This document shows positions 1 through 8,568 of a stretch of DNA of 64,000 nucleotides, in pieces. The notes under the pieces are model-generated. The model saw nothing but the letters and a program-made list of their open reading frames with translations, ran no database searches and was not told where the DNA came from. Both the position numbers and the translations under genes were made by a program. Every line of letters starts with the position of its first letter. Position 1 is the first letter of the stretch. Source of the DNA: Muribaculaceae bacterium (GTDB taxonomy: Bacteria > Bacteroidota > Bacteroidia > Bacteroidales > Muribaculaceae); NCBI GenBank assembly GCA_023664185.1, contig JAMPGA010000001.1:1021019-1085018 (forward strand), read 5' to 3'.

Positions 1-394
1 GAAACAGAGTCTCTACATTGTCGTCGGCATGATGAGCCACGGCGAAGCGATCGACGCCAAGAGCATCCCACCATTCATATCTCAGAGCTCGGCAAGCCAT
101 CTCCACCGACTCCCCGGTGGCCTTCATACGGGCCGGGACATCGAAATCTCTCACCTCAAGCTCCACACCAGCTTCCGAGCACAGGGAGCGACAGAATGCC
201 TCGTCTCTATCACTCTCATCGCCACGCAGGTGGAAGTTACAGTGATAGGCCTTGACATCTATCCCCATCAGCAGGAGCACCCGCAGCAAAGCCACCGAAT
301 CGGCGCCTCCGCTCAGCCCCATTCCCACCTTTGATCCGGGTGGAAAGAGTCTATGCTCGCTGCTGAAGGCCTTGACCCGCTCAAGCAGACTCAT
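1..394 (-). CDS. tilS: tRNA(Ile)-lysidine synthetase TilS, N-terminal part
   Basis: The gene enters from the left edge, so only its first 131 codons are visible. TilS is the cytoplasmic ATP-dependent enzyme that changes C34 of the minor tRNA-Ile (CAU) to lysidine so that it reads AUA codons. The reading, beginning MSLLERVKAF, carries the PP-loop ATPase motif SGGADS at residues 28-33, the family motif HCNFHLRGDESDRD, and HHADDNVET near residue 120. The start ATG overlaps the miaB stop in an ATGA arrangement (391-394), so the two tRNA-modification genes are probably co-transcribed and translationally coupled. The C-terminal domains lie outside the window. Confidence 0.93.
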   Translation of the reverse strand, partial: MSLLERVKAFSSEHRLFPPGSKVGMGLSGGADSVALLRVLLLMGIDVKAYHCNFHLRGDESDRDEAFCRSLCSEAGVELEVRDFDVPARMKATGESVEMACRALRYEWWDALGVDRFAVAHHADDNVETLF

Positions 395-1731
395 ACCAGC
401 TCAGCCAAAAGTGTTGCCGACGAGGCCGAGACGATGCGCACCCTCACGGTGTCGCCCACGCGATAGTCGCCGCGCGGTAGCACCACGGCCTTGTTCTGTG
501 AATTGCGCCCCACAAACTGCTCCTTAGAGCGCTTTGACACACTCTCCACAAGCACATCAAACTCTTTGCCCACATCGCGGCGGTTGGATGCCAGCGAAAG
601 TTCGTTCTGCAGGGCTATCATGCGGTTCAGGCGGTCTATCTTGACCTCTTCCGGTATATTGTCGGGCATGGTGCGCGAGGCCAGAGTGCCCGGGCGCTCC
701 GAATACTTGAACATAAAGGCCGAGTCAAACCCTACCTCCCTCATAAGCGAGAGGGTCTGCTCAAAATCCTCCTCGCTCTCGTTGTGGAATCCAGTGAAAA
801 GGTCGGTGGAAATGCCACAGTCGGGGATGGCCTTGCGGATAGCGGCAATGCGGTCGAGATACCACTCACGGGTATACTTGCGATTCATTGACTTGAGCAC
901 GCTGTTCGAGCCCGATTGCACCGGCAGATGTATGTGTCGGCAGATGTTGGGATGCGCGGCGATCACGTCGATTGTGCGGTCGCTCATATCCTTGGGGTGT
1001 GAGGTGGTAAAACGTATGCGCATATCCGGAGCAGCCTCAGCCACAAGAGTGAGCAGAGAGGGGAAGTCAACCACCCGCTCATCGGGATATTCAAAGCGAT
1101 AACTGTTCACATTCTGGCCAAGCAGAGTGGCCTCCTTGAATCCGCGGGCTCGCAGATCGGCCAGCTCGGCCAGGATGCTTTCGGGCTCACGCGAGCGCTC
1201 TCGCCCTCGGGTATAGGGCACGATGCAATAGGAACAGAAATTGTTGCATCCGCGCATTATGGAGATAAACCCGGCCACCTTCTGTGTGCCGAGCCTCGAG
1301 GGGATGATGTCGCGATATGTCTCTGTGGTGCTTAGCTCTATATTTACGGCTTTCTCGCCGGCCTCGACCGACGCAAAGAGGTTGGGCAGATCGTTGTAAG
1401 CGTCGGGGCCTGCCACGAGGTCTACACCATGTTGTGTCACCAGCTCCTCCTTGACACGCTCGGCCATGCACCCCACCACTCCGATGATCATGCGGGGCAA
1501 CTCGCGGCTGCGGCGACGACGCAGAGAATTAAGAAATGCCAGGCGCGACACTATCTTCTGCTCGGCATTGTCGCGGATAGAGCAAGTGTTGAGCAGCACG
1601 GCGTCGGCCTCCTCAAGATCTGTCACCGTGTCATATCCGGCAGTAGCCATGATTGAGGCCACCACTTCACTGTCGGCCACATTCATCTGGCAGCCGTAGG
1701 TTTCTATATAAAGTTTTCGTGTTTCGGTCAT
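391..1731 (-). CDS. miaB: tRNA-2-methylthio-N6-dimethylallyladenosine synthase MiaB
   Basis: MiaB is a radical-SAM methylthiotransferase that converts i6A37 to ms2i6A37 in tRNAs reading UNN codons. From ATG 1731 the protein has 446 residues, normal for the family. The N-terminal UPF0004 domain holds three cluster cysteines (ETYGCQMN, LLNTCSIRDNAEQ, VVGCMAERV), the radical-SAM domain has the CxxxCxxC motif in RGCNNFCSYCIVPYTRGRE, and a TRAM domain closes the protein (SKRSKEQFVGRN through VRIVSASSATLLAELV). The frame stays open upstream for about 380 bases, but that extension has no family similarity and runs through an opposing promoter and gene, so the start at MTETRKLYIETYGC is preferred. 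tilS follows with an overlapping start. Confidence 0.96.
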   Translation of the reverse strand: MTETRKLYIETYGCQMNVADSEVVASIMATAGYDTVTDLEEADAVLLNTCSIRDNAEQKIVSRLAFLNSLRRRRSRELPRMIIGVVGCMAERVKEELVTQHGVDLVAGPDAYNDLPNLFASVEAGEKAVNIELSTTETYRDIIPSRLGTQKVAGFISIMRGCNNFCSYCIVPYTRGRERSREPESILAELADLRARGFKEATLLGQNVNSYRFEYPDERVVDFPSLLTLVAEAAPDMRIRFTTSHPKDMSDRTIDVIAAHPNICRHIHLPVQSGSNSVLKSMNRKYTREWYLDRIAAIRKAIPDCGISTDLFTGFHNESEEDFEQTLSLMREVGFDSAFMFKYSERPGTLASRTMPDNIPEEVKIDRLNRMIALQNELSLASNRRDVGKEFDVLVESVSKRSKEQFVGRNSQNKAVVLPRGDYRVGDTVRVRIVSASSATLLAELV

Positions 1732-1766
1732 TTTTATTGGTCGGATAATCGACTTTTGCCTGCCGT

Positions 1767-1800
1767 TTTTTGGGTAAACGGCCAATATTGAGTAATTTTG
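1767..1800 (+). promoter_or_regulatory. Bacteroidetes-type promoter upstream of the small membrane protein gene
   Basis: A T-rich -33 element (TTTTTTG, 1766-1772) is followed after about 20 bases by TAATTTTG at 1793-1800, which fits TAnnTTTG. The start codon at 1828 would leave a leader of about 20 bases. It lies just upstream of the divergent miaB start. No Shine-Dalgarno sequence is evident. Assignment is by pattern only. Confidence 0.5.
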
Positions 1801-1827
1801 CACAAAATTACATATTTTTCTCTGAAT

Positions 1828-2265
1828 ATGGAGCAACTGATAATCTGGATTGTCATCCTTGCCATCGGCCTGGGTTGGGAACAGCTCAAAAAAAGGAGCC
1901 ACCGCGACGAAGAGGCCCATGGCAACCGGACTCCCCAACGGGAGCCCGAGAAAAACCCATGGTTTCAGCTCCTGACAGATACCAATACCGACATTTATCC
2001 CTCCACCCCTCCTCCGGCGTCCACTCATGAGCCCCGAGCCGCCCGCAAGGCAGAGCGCAAGCCCAAAGCAAAGATAAAGCCCGTGGCAGAGAAGGCCAAA
2101 CCACTGCCTCACGAAGGGACGAGAGTGACTTCAGATCTCCCCCAGCCCGTCGAAGAGACTCCCCCTATACTTGCCGCCGACCCGGCTGAAGAAGCCACCC
2201 TGGCAGCCCACTACGACCGCTGGCGCCGCGCCATAATCGACGCCGAGATCCTTCGCAACGTATAA
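1828..2265 (+). CDS. Small membrane-anchored hypothetical protein
   Basis: No named family is recognised. The 145-residue protein starts MEQLIIWIVILAIGLGWEQL, a single hydrophobic segment (about residues 3-18), followed by a strongly charged region rich in Pro, Lys and Glu (repeated PxxE, KPK and EKAK stretches) that looks disordered, and a short C-terminal helix ending DRWRRAIIDAEILRNV. This suggests an inner-membrane anchor with a cytoplasmic or periplasmic tail. ATG 1828 was chosen over an upstream in-frame start at 1798 because it gives a clean membrane segment and fits the promoter at 1767-1800. It sits 35 bases before the CoA-transferase gene and may share its transcript. Confidence 0.62.
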   Translation: MEQLIIWIVILAIGLGWEQLKKRSHRDEEAHGNRTPQREPEKNPWFQLLTDTNTDIYPSTPPPASTHEPRAARKAERKPKAKIKPVAEKAKPLPHEGTRVTSDLPQPVEETPPILAADPAEEATLAAHYDRWRRAIIDAEILRNV

Positions 2266-2300
2266 CGACAATACCTTAAACCAGAGCAATAATACATAGT

Positions 2301-3800
2301 ATGAGATTTCCCATTCTCACTCCCGAAGAAGCAGCCGAGCTCTTTTTCAACGACGCCCGCTGCGGTTTTTCAGGGTTCACAGCTCCCGGCTCGCCCAAAG
2401 TTGTGACCCAGGCCATCGCCGCCAAGGCTGAGCGTCTGCATGCTCAGGGCGAACCTTTCAAAATCAACATCATCACAGGTGCTTCGACATCAGATATGTG
2501 CGACGGTATCCTGGCACGCGCCAACGCCATTGGCAAACGCACCCCCTATCAGAATCATCCCGATCTGCGCAAGCGCATCAACTCGCACGACGCACACTAT
2601 TTCGACCTCCACCTCTCAGAGGCTGCCCAGAAGCTGCGCTATGGGTTTTTCGGCGACAAGCTCGACCTGGCCATCATCGAAGTGAGCGACATCCAGGACG
2701 ATGGCACTGTCGTGGTTGGCACCGGCGTGGGCAATGTCCCCACAATCGCCAAAATGGCCGACCGCATAGTGATAGAGCTTAACGAAAAACTGCGTCACGC
2801 TCTCTATGGACTCCACGACATATACCTGCCCCTCGATCCCCCTCACCGCGACGTAATTCCCATCTTCAAGCCCAGCGATCGCATAGGCTCGCCCGTGCTC
2901 AAAATAGACCCGGAGAAGATTGTAGGCGTGGTGATGAGCGACAATTATGAAGGCGTGAAGCCCTTCACTCCGCTCGACGAGACCACCCAGCAGATCGGAG
3001 CCAACGTGTGCCGCTTCCTCATGGCCGAGCTCAAAGCCGGACGCATCCCCGCTTCGTTCCTGCCGCTCCAGTCGGGTGTGGGCAACGTGGCCAACGCCGT
3101 GCTCTACGGTCTGGCCGACGCCAAGGAGATTCCTCCGTTCGAAATGTATACCGAAGTGATGCAGGACGCCGTGATCGACCTCATCAAGAAGGGTCGTTGC
3201 AAATTCGGCTCATCATGCTCCATCACCGTCAGCAACGAGGTGGAGGAAGAGGTGATCTCAAACATCGATTTCTTCAAGGAACACATGGTTCTCCGTCCCT
3301 CCGAGATTTCAAACAATCCCGAGGTGATACGCCGCCTGGGCGTCATAGCCATGAACACTGCCCTCGAGGCCGACATCTTCGGCAATATCAACTCCACCCA
3401 CGTCACCGGCACAAGAATGATGAACGGCATCGGTGGCTCGGGCGACTTCACCCGCAACGCCTATATTGCCATCTTCTCATGCCCCTCGATCACCAAGGAG
3501 GGCAAGATTTCCAACATCGTCCCGATGGTTTCACACGTGGACCACACTGAGCACTCTGTCGACGTCCTCGTGACAGACCAGGGCATAGCCGACCTGCGCG
3601 GCCTCGACCCCGTGGAGCGCGCTCACGTCATCATCGACAACTGCGCCCACCCCATGTATCGCGAACTCCTGCGCGACTACCTCAAGCTCTCAACCCGCGG
3701 AGGCCAGACACCCCACACCCTGGAGGCTTCGCTCGGATTCCACACCGAATTCCTCGCCTCCGGCGACATGCGCAACGTCAACTGGGGCAAATATTGCTGA
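2301..3800 (+). CDS. Succinyl-CoA:acetate CoA-transferase (acetyl-CoA hydrolase/transferase family)
   Basis: The 499-residue protein belongs to the class I CoA-transferases of the AarC/ScpC type. These move CoA between acetate and succinate, or in anaerobes from propionyl-CoA or acetyl-CoA to succinate, linking short-chain fatty acid release to CoA recycling. Visible hallmarks are the N-terminal TPEEAAELFFNDARCGFSGF, the glycine loop VVGTGVGNVPTIAK, and YTEV with E285 at the position of the glutamate that forms the glutamyl-CoA intermediate. The C-terminal part has VTGTRMMNGIGGSGDFTRNAY. A strong terminator follows at 3842. The exact acid substrate cannot be read from sequence. Such an enzyme fits succinate and propionate fermentation in Bacteroidales. 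Confidence 0.9.
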   Translation: MRFPILTPEEAAELFFNDARCGFSGFTAPGSPKVVTQAIAAKAERLHAQGEPFKINIITGASTSDMCDGILARANAIGKRTPYQNHPDLRKRINSHDAHYFDLHLSEAAQKLRYGFFGDKLDLAIIEVSDIQDDGTVVVGTGVGNVPTIAKMADRIVIELNEKLRHALYGLHDIYLPLDPPHRDVIPIFKPSDRIGSPVLKIDPEKIVGVVMSDNYEGVKPFTPLDETTQQIGANVCRFLMAELKAGRIPASFLPLQSGVGNVANAVLYGLADAKEIPPFEMYTEVMQDAVIDLIKKGRCKFGSSCSITVSNEVEEEVISNIDFFKEHMVLRPSEISNNPEVIRRLGVIAMNTALEADIFGNINSTHVTGTRMMNGIGGSGDFTRNAYIAIFSCPSITKEGKISNIVPMVSHVDHTEHSVDVLVTDQGIADLRGLDPVERAHVIIDNCAHPMYRELLRDYLKLSTRGGQTPHTLEASLGFHTEFLASGDMRNVNWGKYC

Positions 3801-3841
3801 GAGTAAAAACTTATAACGCCCCGTGGGGGCATGGCAAAGAA

Positions 3842-3873
3842 AAGCCCAGGGTGTGAGTCCCTGGGCTTTTTAT
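3842..3873. terminator. Intrinsic terminator between convergent genes
   Basis: An 11-bp perfect stem (AAAGCCCAGGG at 3842-3852 with CCCTGGGCTTT at 3860-3870) and a 7-base loop are followed by a T run. The A run on the left side gives a U tract on the other strand too, so it can serve both the CoA-transferase gene and the opposing methyltransferase operon. Confidence 0.85.
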
Positions 3874-3906
3874 CACGTTATCTACAGTTACTGACCAAAG
3901 TCCTGT

Positions 3907-4707
3907 TTATCTCCTCAGCTGCCAGAAGGCTACGGCGGCTGCAGCGGCCACGTTGAGAGAGTCTACTCCGTGGCTCATGGGGATGCGGGCGGTATAGGAG
4001 GCTGAGTCGATAGTGTGCTGGGGGAGGCCGTCTCCCTCGGTGCCCATCACTATGGCCAGGCGGGGTTCGGCACAGAGTGGCGGATAGTCAATGGGCACCG
4101 ACTTGTCGGTAAGAGCCATTGCCACGGTCTTGAAGCCCAGCGAGTGTAGGCTCTGCAGGTCGCCATCGAGCCAGGTCCAAGGCACCAGAAACACCGAGCC
4201 CATGGACACTCGTATGGAACGGCGGTTGAGAGGATCGCACGACGTCGGGGTAAGCACCACTCCGTCAATGCCAAGTGCGGCAGCCGAGCGGAAGATGGCG
4301 CCGATGTTTGTGGTGTCGACCACGCCATCTATCACCACTATGCGCTTAGCCCCACTGTGACACACCTCACTGAGCGGCCTCGGCCTGGGACGGCGCATGG
4401 CACACAGCACTCCGCGGGTCAGCGTGTAGCCTGTGAGTTGAGCCAGCAGCTCACGCGAGCCGGTATAGACAGTTATGCCTGGGTGTCGGGCTATCAGCGG
4501 AGCCGCATCTCCCGTGATATGGCGCTCCTCGCAGAGCATACTCACAGGCTCATAGCCGGCATCCATGGCCACAGCTATAACCTTGGGGCTCTCCACTATG
4601 AAAACGGCTTTCTCCGGGTCGACCTTGCTGCGCAGCTGCGCCTCGGTGAGCCTGGAGAACACCTCTACACCCGGCGTATCGAACGAATCGATTCTTATCA
4701 CACTCAT
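3907..4707 (-). CDS. SPOUT-family RNA methyltransferase (TrmH/SpoU type)
   Basis: The 266-residue protein is a class IV (SPOUT, trefoil-knot) 2'-O-ribose methyltransferase acting on rRNA or tRNA. The N-terminal half (about 1-105) resembles the SpoU substrate-binding domain. The C-terminal half has the three motifs: NIGAIFRSAAALGIDGVVLTP, IVMGTEGDGLPQ and IPMSHGVDSLNVAAAAAVAFWQ. The target nucleotide is not predictable. It is the last gene of hisS-mlaE-mlaF-this gene; its ATG overlaps the mlaF stop by four bases (ATGA, 4704-4707). Confidence 0.9.
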   Translation of the reverse strand: MSVIRIDSFDTPGVEVFSRLTEAQLRSKVDPEKAVFIVESPKVIAVAMDAGYEPVSMLCEERHITGDAAPLIARHPGITVYTGSRELLAQLTGYTLTRGVLCAMRRPRPRPLSEVCHSGAKRIVVIDGVVDTTNIGAIFRSAAALGIDGVVLTPTSCDPLNRRSIRVSMGSVFLVPWTWLDGDLQSLHSLGFKTVAMALTDKSVPIDYPPLCAEPRLAIVMGTEGDGLPQHTIDSASYTARIPMSHGVDSLNVAAAAAVAFWQLRR

Positions 4708-5480
4708 GGCATGGGCCGCTCGGTGGCTAATACATACTTCTTCACTTTCTGGAAGAGATCGTTGGCAAAGACAAACTCATTGAGAGCCTCATTTGCAGTG
4801 TGATAGATAGCCTTCATATCTCCCACCCATTCGCGGTGACCCTTGTTGATAAACACGATGTTCTCACCTATGCCCAGCACCGAGTTCATGTCGTGGGTAT
4901 TGATAATGGTGGTGATGTTATACTCGTGTGTGATGTCGCTGAGAAGCTCGTCGATCACCAGCGATGTCCTGGGGTCGAGACCCGAGTTGGGCTCGTCGCA
5001 GAACAGATATTTGGGATTTAGGGCTATGGCGCGCGCTATGGCCACACGCTTCTGCATGCCACCCGAGATCTCGGAAGGATACTTATTGTCGGCACCCTTC
5101 AGGTTCACCCTCTCGAGGCAGAACTGCGCACGGTCTCTGATCTCGGCCGGGGTCATGCCTGAGAACATAGTGAGCGGAAACATCACATTGCCCAGCACGG
5201 TCTCCGAGTCAAACAGAGCCGAGCCCTGGAAAAGCATCCCTATCTCCTTGCGTAGCTCCTTCACCTGCTTGTGGTCCATCTTCATGATGTCACGGCCGTC
5301 ATAGAGAATCTCACCCTTCTCGGGTGTGATAAGGCCGATAATGCTCTTCACGAGCACAGTCTTACCCGAGCCGCTCTGGCCTATGATGAGGTTGGTTTTG
5401 CCTGCCTCAAAGGTGGCCGAGATGTCGTGGAGCACCGTTTTGCCGTCAAACGACTTTGTTATGTTCTTTACCTCAATCAT
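4704..5480 (-). CDS. mlaF: ABC transporter ATP-binding protein, MlaF type
   Basis: This 258-residue ATPase powers an Mla/MCE-type phospholipid transporter that keeps outer-membrane lipid asymmetry. Visible motifs are Walker A (GQSGSGKT, about 35-42), Q-loop (MLFQGSALFDSETV), signature (ISGGMQKRVAIARA), Walker B with catalytic Glu (YLFCDEPNSGLDP) and the switch His (INTHDMNSV). The SGLDP and SGGMQKR forms are typical of MlaF. Its partner permease lies directly upstream with an ATGA overlap at 5477-5480. No MCE-domain substrate-binding gene (mlaD) is seen here. Confidence 0.92.
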   Translation of the reverse strand: MIEVKNITKSFDGKTVLHDISATFEAGKTNLIIGQSGSGKTVLVKSIIGLITPEKGEILYDGRDIMKMDHKQVKELRKEIGMLFQGSALFDSETVLGNVMFPLTMFSGMTPAEIRDRAQFCLERVNLKGADNKYPSEISGGMQKRVAIARAIALNPKYLFCDEPNSGLDPRTSLVIDELLSDITHEYNITTIINTHDMNSVLGIGENIVFINKGHREWVGDMKAIYHTANEALNEFVFANDLFQKVKKYVLATERPMP

Positions 5481-6226
5481 TGCAGCAGGAGTTTGGTGAG
5501 TATAACGTCGAGAAGCAGTATCAGGATGCTCGAAGCCACCACAGCATTGGTCGAGGCCTTGCCCACCTCAAGGGCTCCTCCCTTCACATAATAGCCATAG
5601 AACGAGGCCACCGAAGTGATGATAAACGAGAAGAACAACGATTTGATAAGGCCATACCACACGTACCATTCCTGAAACATGGTTTGAATACCATAGATAA
5701 ACTGGCTTAGTGGTATGATGCCTGTGATGATCGAGATGAGCACACCTCCTATAAACGAGGTGAAGATACAGAACACCACAAGCACAGGCATGAAAAACAG
5801 GAAGCCCACTATCTTGGGGAGCACTAGGAAGTTGGCCGAGTTTATACCCATGATGTCGAGAGCATCGATCTGCTCGGTAACCCTCATGGTGCCTATCTCG
5901 GAGGCTATATTGCTGCCCACCTTGCCGGCCAGGATGAGACAGAGAATTGAATTGGAAAATTCCAGAAGAATTATCTCACGAGTGGCCAGTCCGGTGGAGT
6001 AAGCCGGGATAAGGGGCGAGACTATGTTGAGCTGCATCTGTATGGTACAGACAGCACCGATAAAGATGGAGATTACGATTACCAGGGGTATGGAGTCGAT
6101 GCCGAGTTTGGTGATCTCGGCCACGGTGCGGCTCAGGAATGTGCGCCAGCGGTCGGGTACATTCCACACCCGGGTCATGAATATGCAGAATCGCCCGAAA
6201 GTGGCCAGTGAGTCGGAGAGTATCAT
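5477..6226 (-). CDS. mlaE: MlaE-family phospholipid transporter permease
   Basis: The 249-residue integral membrane protein has the MlaE (DUF140) fold: an amphipathic N-terminal helix, about five membrane segments and the conserved stretch [41 protein letters not shown]. It forms the inner-membrane channel of the Mla complex with the ATPase encoded next. Its ATG overlaps the hisS stop (ATGA, 6223-6226) and its stop overlaps the mlaF ATG, so expression is probably coupled to histidyl-tRNA synthetase. The periplasmic MCE partner must be encoded elsewhere. Confidence 0.92.
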   Translation of the reverse strand: MILSDSLATFGRFCIFMTRVWNVPDRWRTFLSRTVAEITKLGIDSIPLVIVISIFIGAVCTIQMQLNIVSPLIPAYSTGLATREIILLEFSNSILCLILAGKVGSNIASEIGTMRVTEQIDALDIMGINSANFLVLPKIVGFLFFMPVLVVFCIFTSFIGGVLISIITGIIPLSQFIYGIQTMFQEWYVWYGLIKSLFFSFIITSVASFYGYYVKGGALEVGKASTNAVVASSILILLLDVILTKLLLQ

Positions 6227-7584
6227 TTGAGAGCGTCTATGAGTTGGTCGGGGATGAGCTGCTGCTGCTGGCCTGTGAGCATGTTTTTGAGTGTCACAGT
6301 TCCTTCGGCCAGCTCTGTCTCACCTATGATGGCTACAAACGGGATGCCCAGGGCATCGGCGCGGCCCATCTGCTTTTTCATCTTGGCAGCATCGGGATAG
6401 ATTTCGGCTGAAATACCGGCCTCGCGCAGTCGGCGCATTATCTCCATTGAGCGCAGAGCCTCGGCCGGACCGAAGTTGGTAAACATAACCTTAGCGGCGC
6501 CCGAAATCTCTGATGGATAGAGGTCGAGGGCATTGAGCACATCGTAAATGCGGTCGGCGCCAAAGGATATGCCCACACCCGAGAGTCCGGGCATGCCAAA
6601 CACTCCGGTGAGGTTGTCGTAGCGGCCTCCGCCTGTGATGCTGCCTATCTCCACATCGCGGGCCTTCACCTCGATGATGGTGCCGGTGTAGTAATTAAGT
6701 CCACGGGCCAGAGAGACGTCAAGCTCAAGGTCGGCCACAAGGCCGAGATGCGATGCCATTATCATCACCTCGCGCAACTCCTCCACGCCCTTGCGTCCGG
6801 TCTCAGAGGATGCCAACAGGGTGTCCAGGGCAGCCAGGCGCTCATTGTTTGAGCCGCTGAGGGTTATCACAGGTGTAATAGTCTCGATGGCTTGGGGCGA
6901 GAGGCCGCGCTCGGCCAGCTCCTCCTTCACCTTGTCGAGCCCTATCTTGTCTATCTTGTCGATGGCCACGGTGATGTCAACAATCTTGTCGGGGGCGCCG
7001 GCAATTTCGGCTATGCCGGCAAGCACCTTGCGGTTGTTGAGCTTGATGGTGATGCGTATGCCCAGGCGGCGAAACACTTCGTCGATCAGACCGATGAGCT
7101 CGGCCTCGTTGATGAGCGAGTCGGAGCCCACCACATCGGCGTCACACTGATAAAACTCGCGGTAGCGACCCTTCTGCGGACGATCGGCACGCCATACGGG
7201 CTGTATCTGATAGCGCTTGAAGGGCATCTGGAGCTCGGCACGGTGCATCACCACGAAGCGGGCAAAGGGCACTGTGAGGTCGTAGCGCAGACCCTTTTCA
7301 CAGATTTTTGGAGCCACCTTGGCCGATTCTCCGGCCTCGAGGAGAGCCGGATCCACCCCCTTGAGGAAATCGCCTGAGTTGAGCACCTTGAACAACAGTT
7401 TGTCCCCCTCCTCGCCATACTTGCCCATGAGGGTCGAGAGGTTTTCCATCGAGGGGGTCTCTATCTGTTGAAATCCGTAGAGCCCGAACACTTCACGGAT
7501 AGTTGAGAATATATAGTTGCGCCTTGCCATCTCGGCAGGCGAGAAGTCACGTGTACCTCTGGGAATTGACGGTTTCTGTGCCAT
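6223..7584 (-). CDS. hisS: Histidyl-tRNA synthetase
   Basis: The protein charges tRNA-His with histidine in the cytoplasm. From ATG 7584 it has 453 residues. Class II signatures are visible: [19 protein letters not shown] at the N-terminus, motif 2 in [20 protein letters not shown], the HisRS-specific SGGGRYDNL region (here [15 protein letters not shown]), motif 3 in [16 protein letters not shown], and a C-terminal anticodon-binding domain ([12 protein letters not shown] to the end). An in-frame start 14 codons upstream exists but would include the divergent promoter region, so it was not used. First gene of a four-gene overlapping operon. Confidence 0.96.
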   Translation of the reverse strand: MAQKPSIPRGTRDFSPAEMARRNYIFSTIREVFGLYGFQQIETPSMENLSTLMGKYGEEGDKLLFKVLNSGDFLKGVDPALLEAGESAKVAPKICEKGLRYDLTVPFARFVVMHRAELQMPFKRYQIQPVWRADRPQKGRYREFYQCDADVVGSDSLINEAELIGLIDEVFRRLGIRITIKLNNRKVLAGIAEIAGAPDKIVDITVAIDKIDKIGLDKVKEELAERGLSPQAIETITPVITLSGSNNERLAALDTLLASSETGRKGVEELREVMIMASHLGLVADLELDVSLARGLNYYTGTIIEVKARDVEIGSITGGGRYDNLTGVFGMPGLSGVGISFGADRIYDVLNALDLYPSEISGAAKVMFTNFGPAEALRSMEIMRRLREAGISAEIYPDAAKMKKQMGRADALGIPFVAIIGETELAEGTVTLKNMLTGQQQQLIPDQLIDALK

Positions 7585-7609
7585 TGATGTGCGGTTGATT
7601 GTATAAACT

Positions 7610-7641
7610 CTTGCAAAGTTAAGCAAATTTCGCTACATTTG
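7610..7641 (+). promoter_or_regulatory. Promoter of nfo
   Basis: CTTG at 7610-7613 and TACATTTG at 7634-7641 are 20 bases apart and match the Bacteroidetes housekeeping promoter pattern. The nfo ATG at 7668 leaves a leader of roughly 20 bases. The element overlaps the opposing hisS promoter. Confidence 0.6.
7614..7621 (-). promoter_or_regulatory. Probable -7 element of the hisS operon
   Basis: TAACTTTG on the minus strand (7621 to 7614) fits TAnnTTTG and lies about 30 bases before the hisS ATG at 7584. A matching -33 element is poor (TTTATG around 7642-7646). It lies inside the spacer of the divergent nfo promoter. Confidence 0.45.
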
Positions 7642-7667
7642 CATAAATTTAATGCGTAAGAAATAGA

Positions 7668-8513
7668 ATGAAATTAGTAGGAGCCCATGTTTCAGTGGAA
7701 CAAGGCGTGAGCCACGCGCCGCTCAACGCGCGCCGCATTGGCGCACGCTCGTTTGCCTTGTTCACACGCAATCCGTCGAGATGGACGTCCAAGGCCATAT
7801 CGGAGGCTGAGGCCGAGAAGTTTAAGGCTAACTGCGCCGAGTGTGGCTACGACTCTTCGGTGATTTTGCCCCACGACAGCTTTCTGATAAACCTCGGATC
7901 GCCTGACAAGGAGAAGCTCGAAAAGTCGAGGACCGCGTTTCTCGACGAGATGCACCGCTGCGAGCAGCTGGGGCTGACAATGCTCAACTTCCACCCCGGC
8001 AGCCACATGCGTGAACTCGACCCCGACCGTTGCCTTGACCTCATAGCCGAATCAATCAATATAATCCTCGACCAAACCAGCGGCGTGAAAGCCGTAATCG
8101 AGAACACCGCAGGCCAGGGCAGCAACCTGGGATATACCTTCGAGCAGATAGCCCATATAATCGACAAGGTTGACGACAAAAGCCGTGTGGGAGTATGTAT
8201 CGACACATGCCATGCCCACTCTGCCGGCTACGATATGACCACTCCGGAGGCCTATGCCGACACCTGGCGACAGTTTGAACAGGTGATAGGGCTGAAATAT
8301 TTTTCGGCCATGCACCTCAACGACACACTCAAGGCCATAGGCTCGCACGTAGACCGCCATGCCCCCATTGGCACCGGTCTGCTGGGCGAAACCTTCTGGA
8401 CCATGCTTATGAACGACCCTCGCATGGAGGGGATACCACTCATTCTCGAGACCCCCGACGAAAGCCTGTGGCCCGAGGAGATAGCCCGCCTCATCAGCCT
8501 CGAAAAAAATTGA
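7668..8513 (+). CDS. nfo: Endonuclease IV (AP endonuclease)
   Basis: Endonuclease IV is a zinc enzyme that incises DNA 5' of abasic sites in base-excision repair. The 281-residue protein has the full TIM-barrel family pattern: GAHVSVEQGVSHAP at the N-terminus, the metal ligands in LNFHPGSHM, VIENTAGQGSNLGYTFEQI, VCIDTCHAHSAGYD, and MHLNDTLKAIGSHVDRHAPIG, ending with LETPDESLW. Length is normal. It has its own promoter divergent from hisS; no operon partner is certain, as the next gene begins 55 bases on. Confidence 0.97.
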   Translation: MKLVGAHVSVEQGVSHAPLNARRIGARSFALFTRNPSRWTSKAISEAEAEKFKANCAECGYDSSVILPHDSFLINLGSPDKEKLEKSRTAFLDEMHRCEQLGLTMLNFHPGSHMRELDPDRCLDLIAESINIILDQTSGVKAVIENTAGQGSNLGYTFEQIAHIIDKVDDKSRVGVCIDTCHAHSAGYDMTTPEAYADTWRQFEQVIGLKYFSAMHLNDTLKAIGSHVDRHAPIGTGLLGETFWTMLMNDPRMEGIPLILETPDESLWPEEIARLISLEKN

Positions 8514-8568
8514 TCTTTCCCGCATCTGTCTCATATCATACTTACCTTTTTAATTTCCACACACGATC

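Noticed and set aside
1732..2112. N-terminal extension of MiaB to 573 residues
   Set aside because: The extra sequence is antisense to another gene and to its promoter; family similarity begins at MTETRKLYIETYGC.
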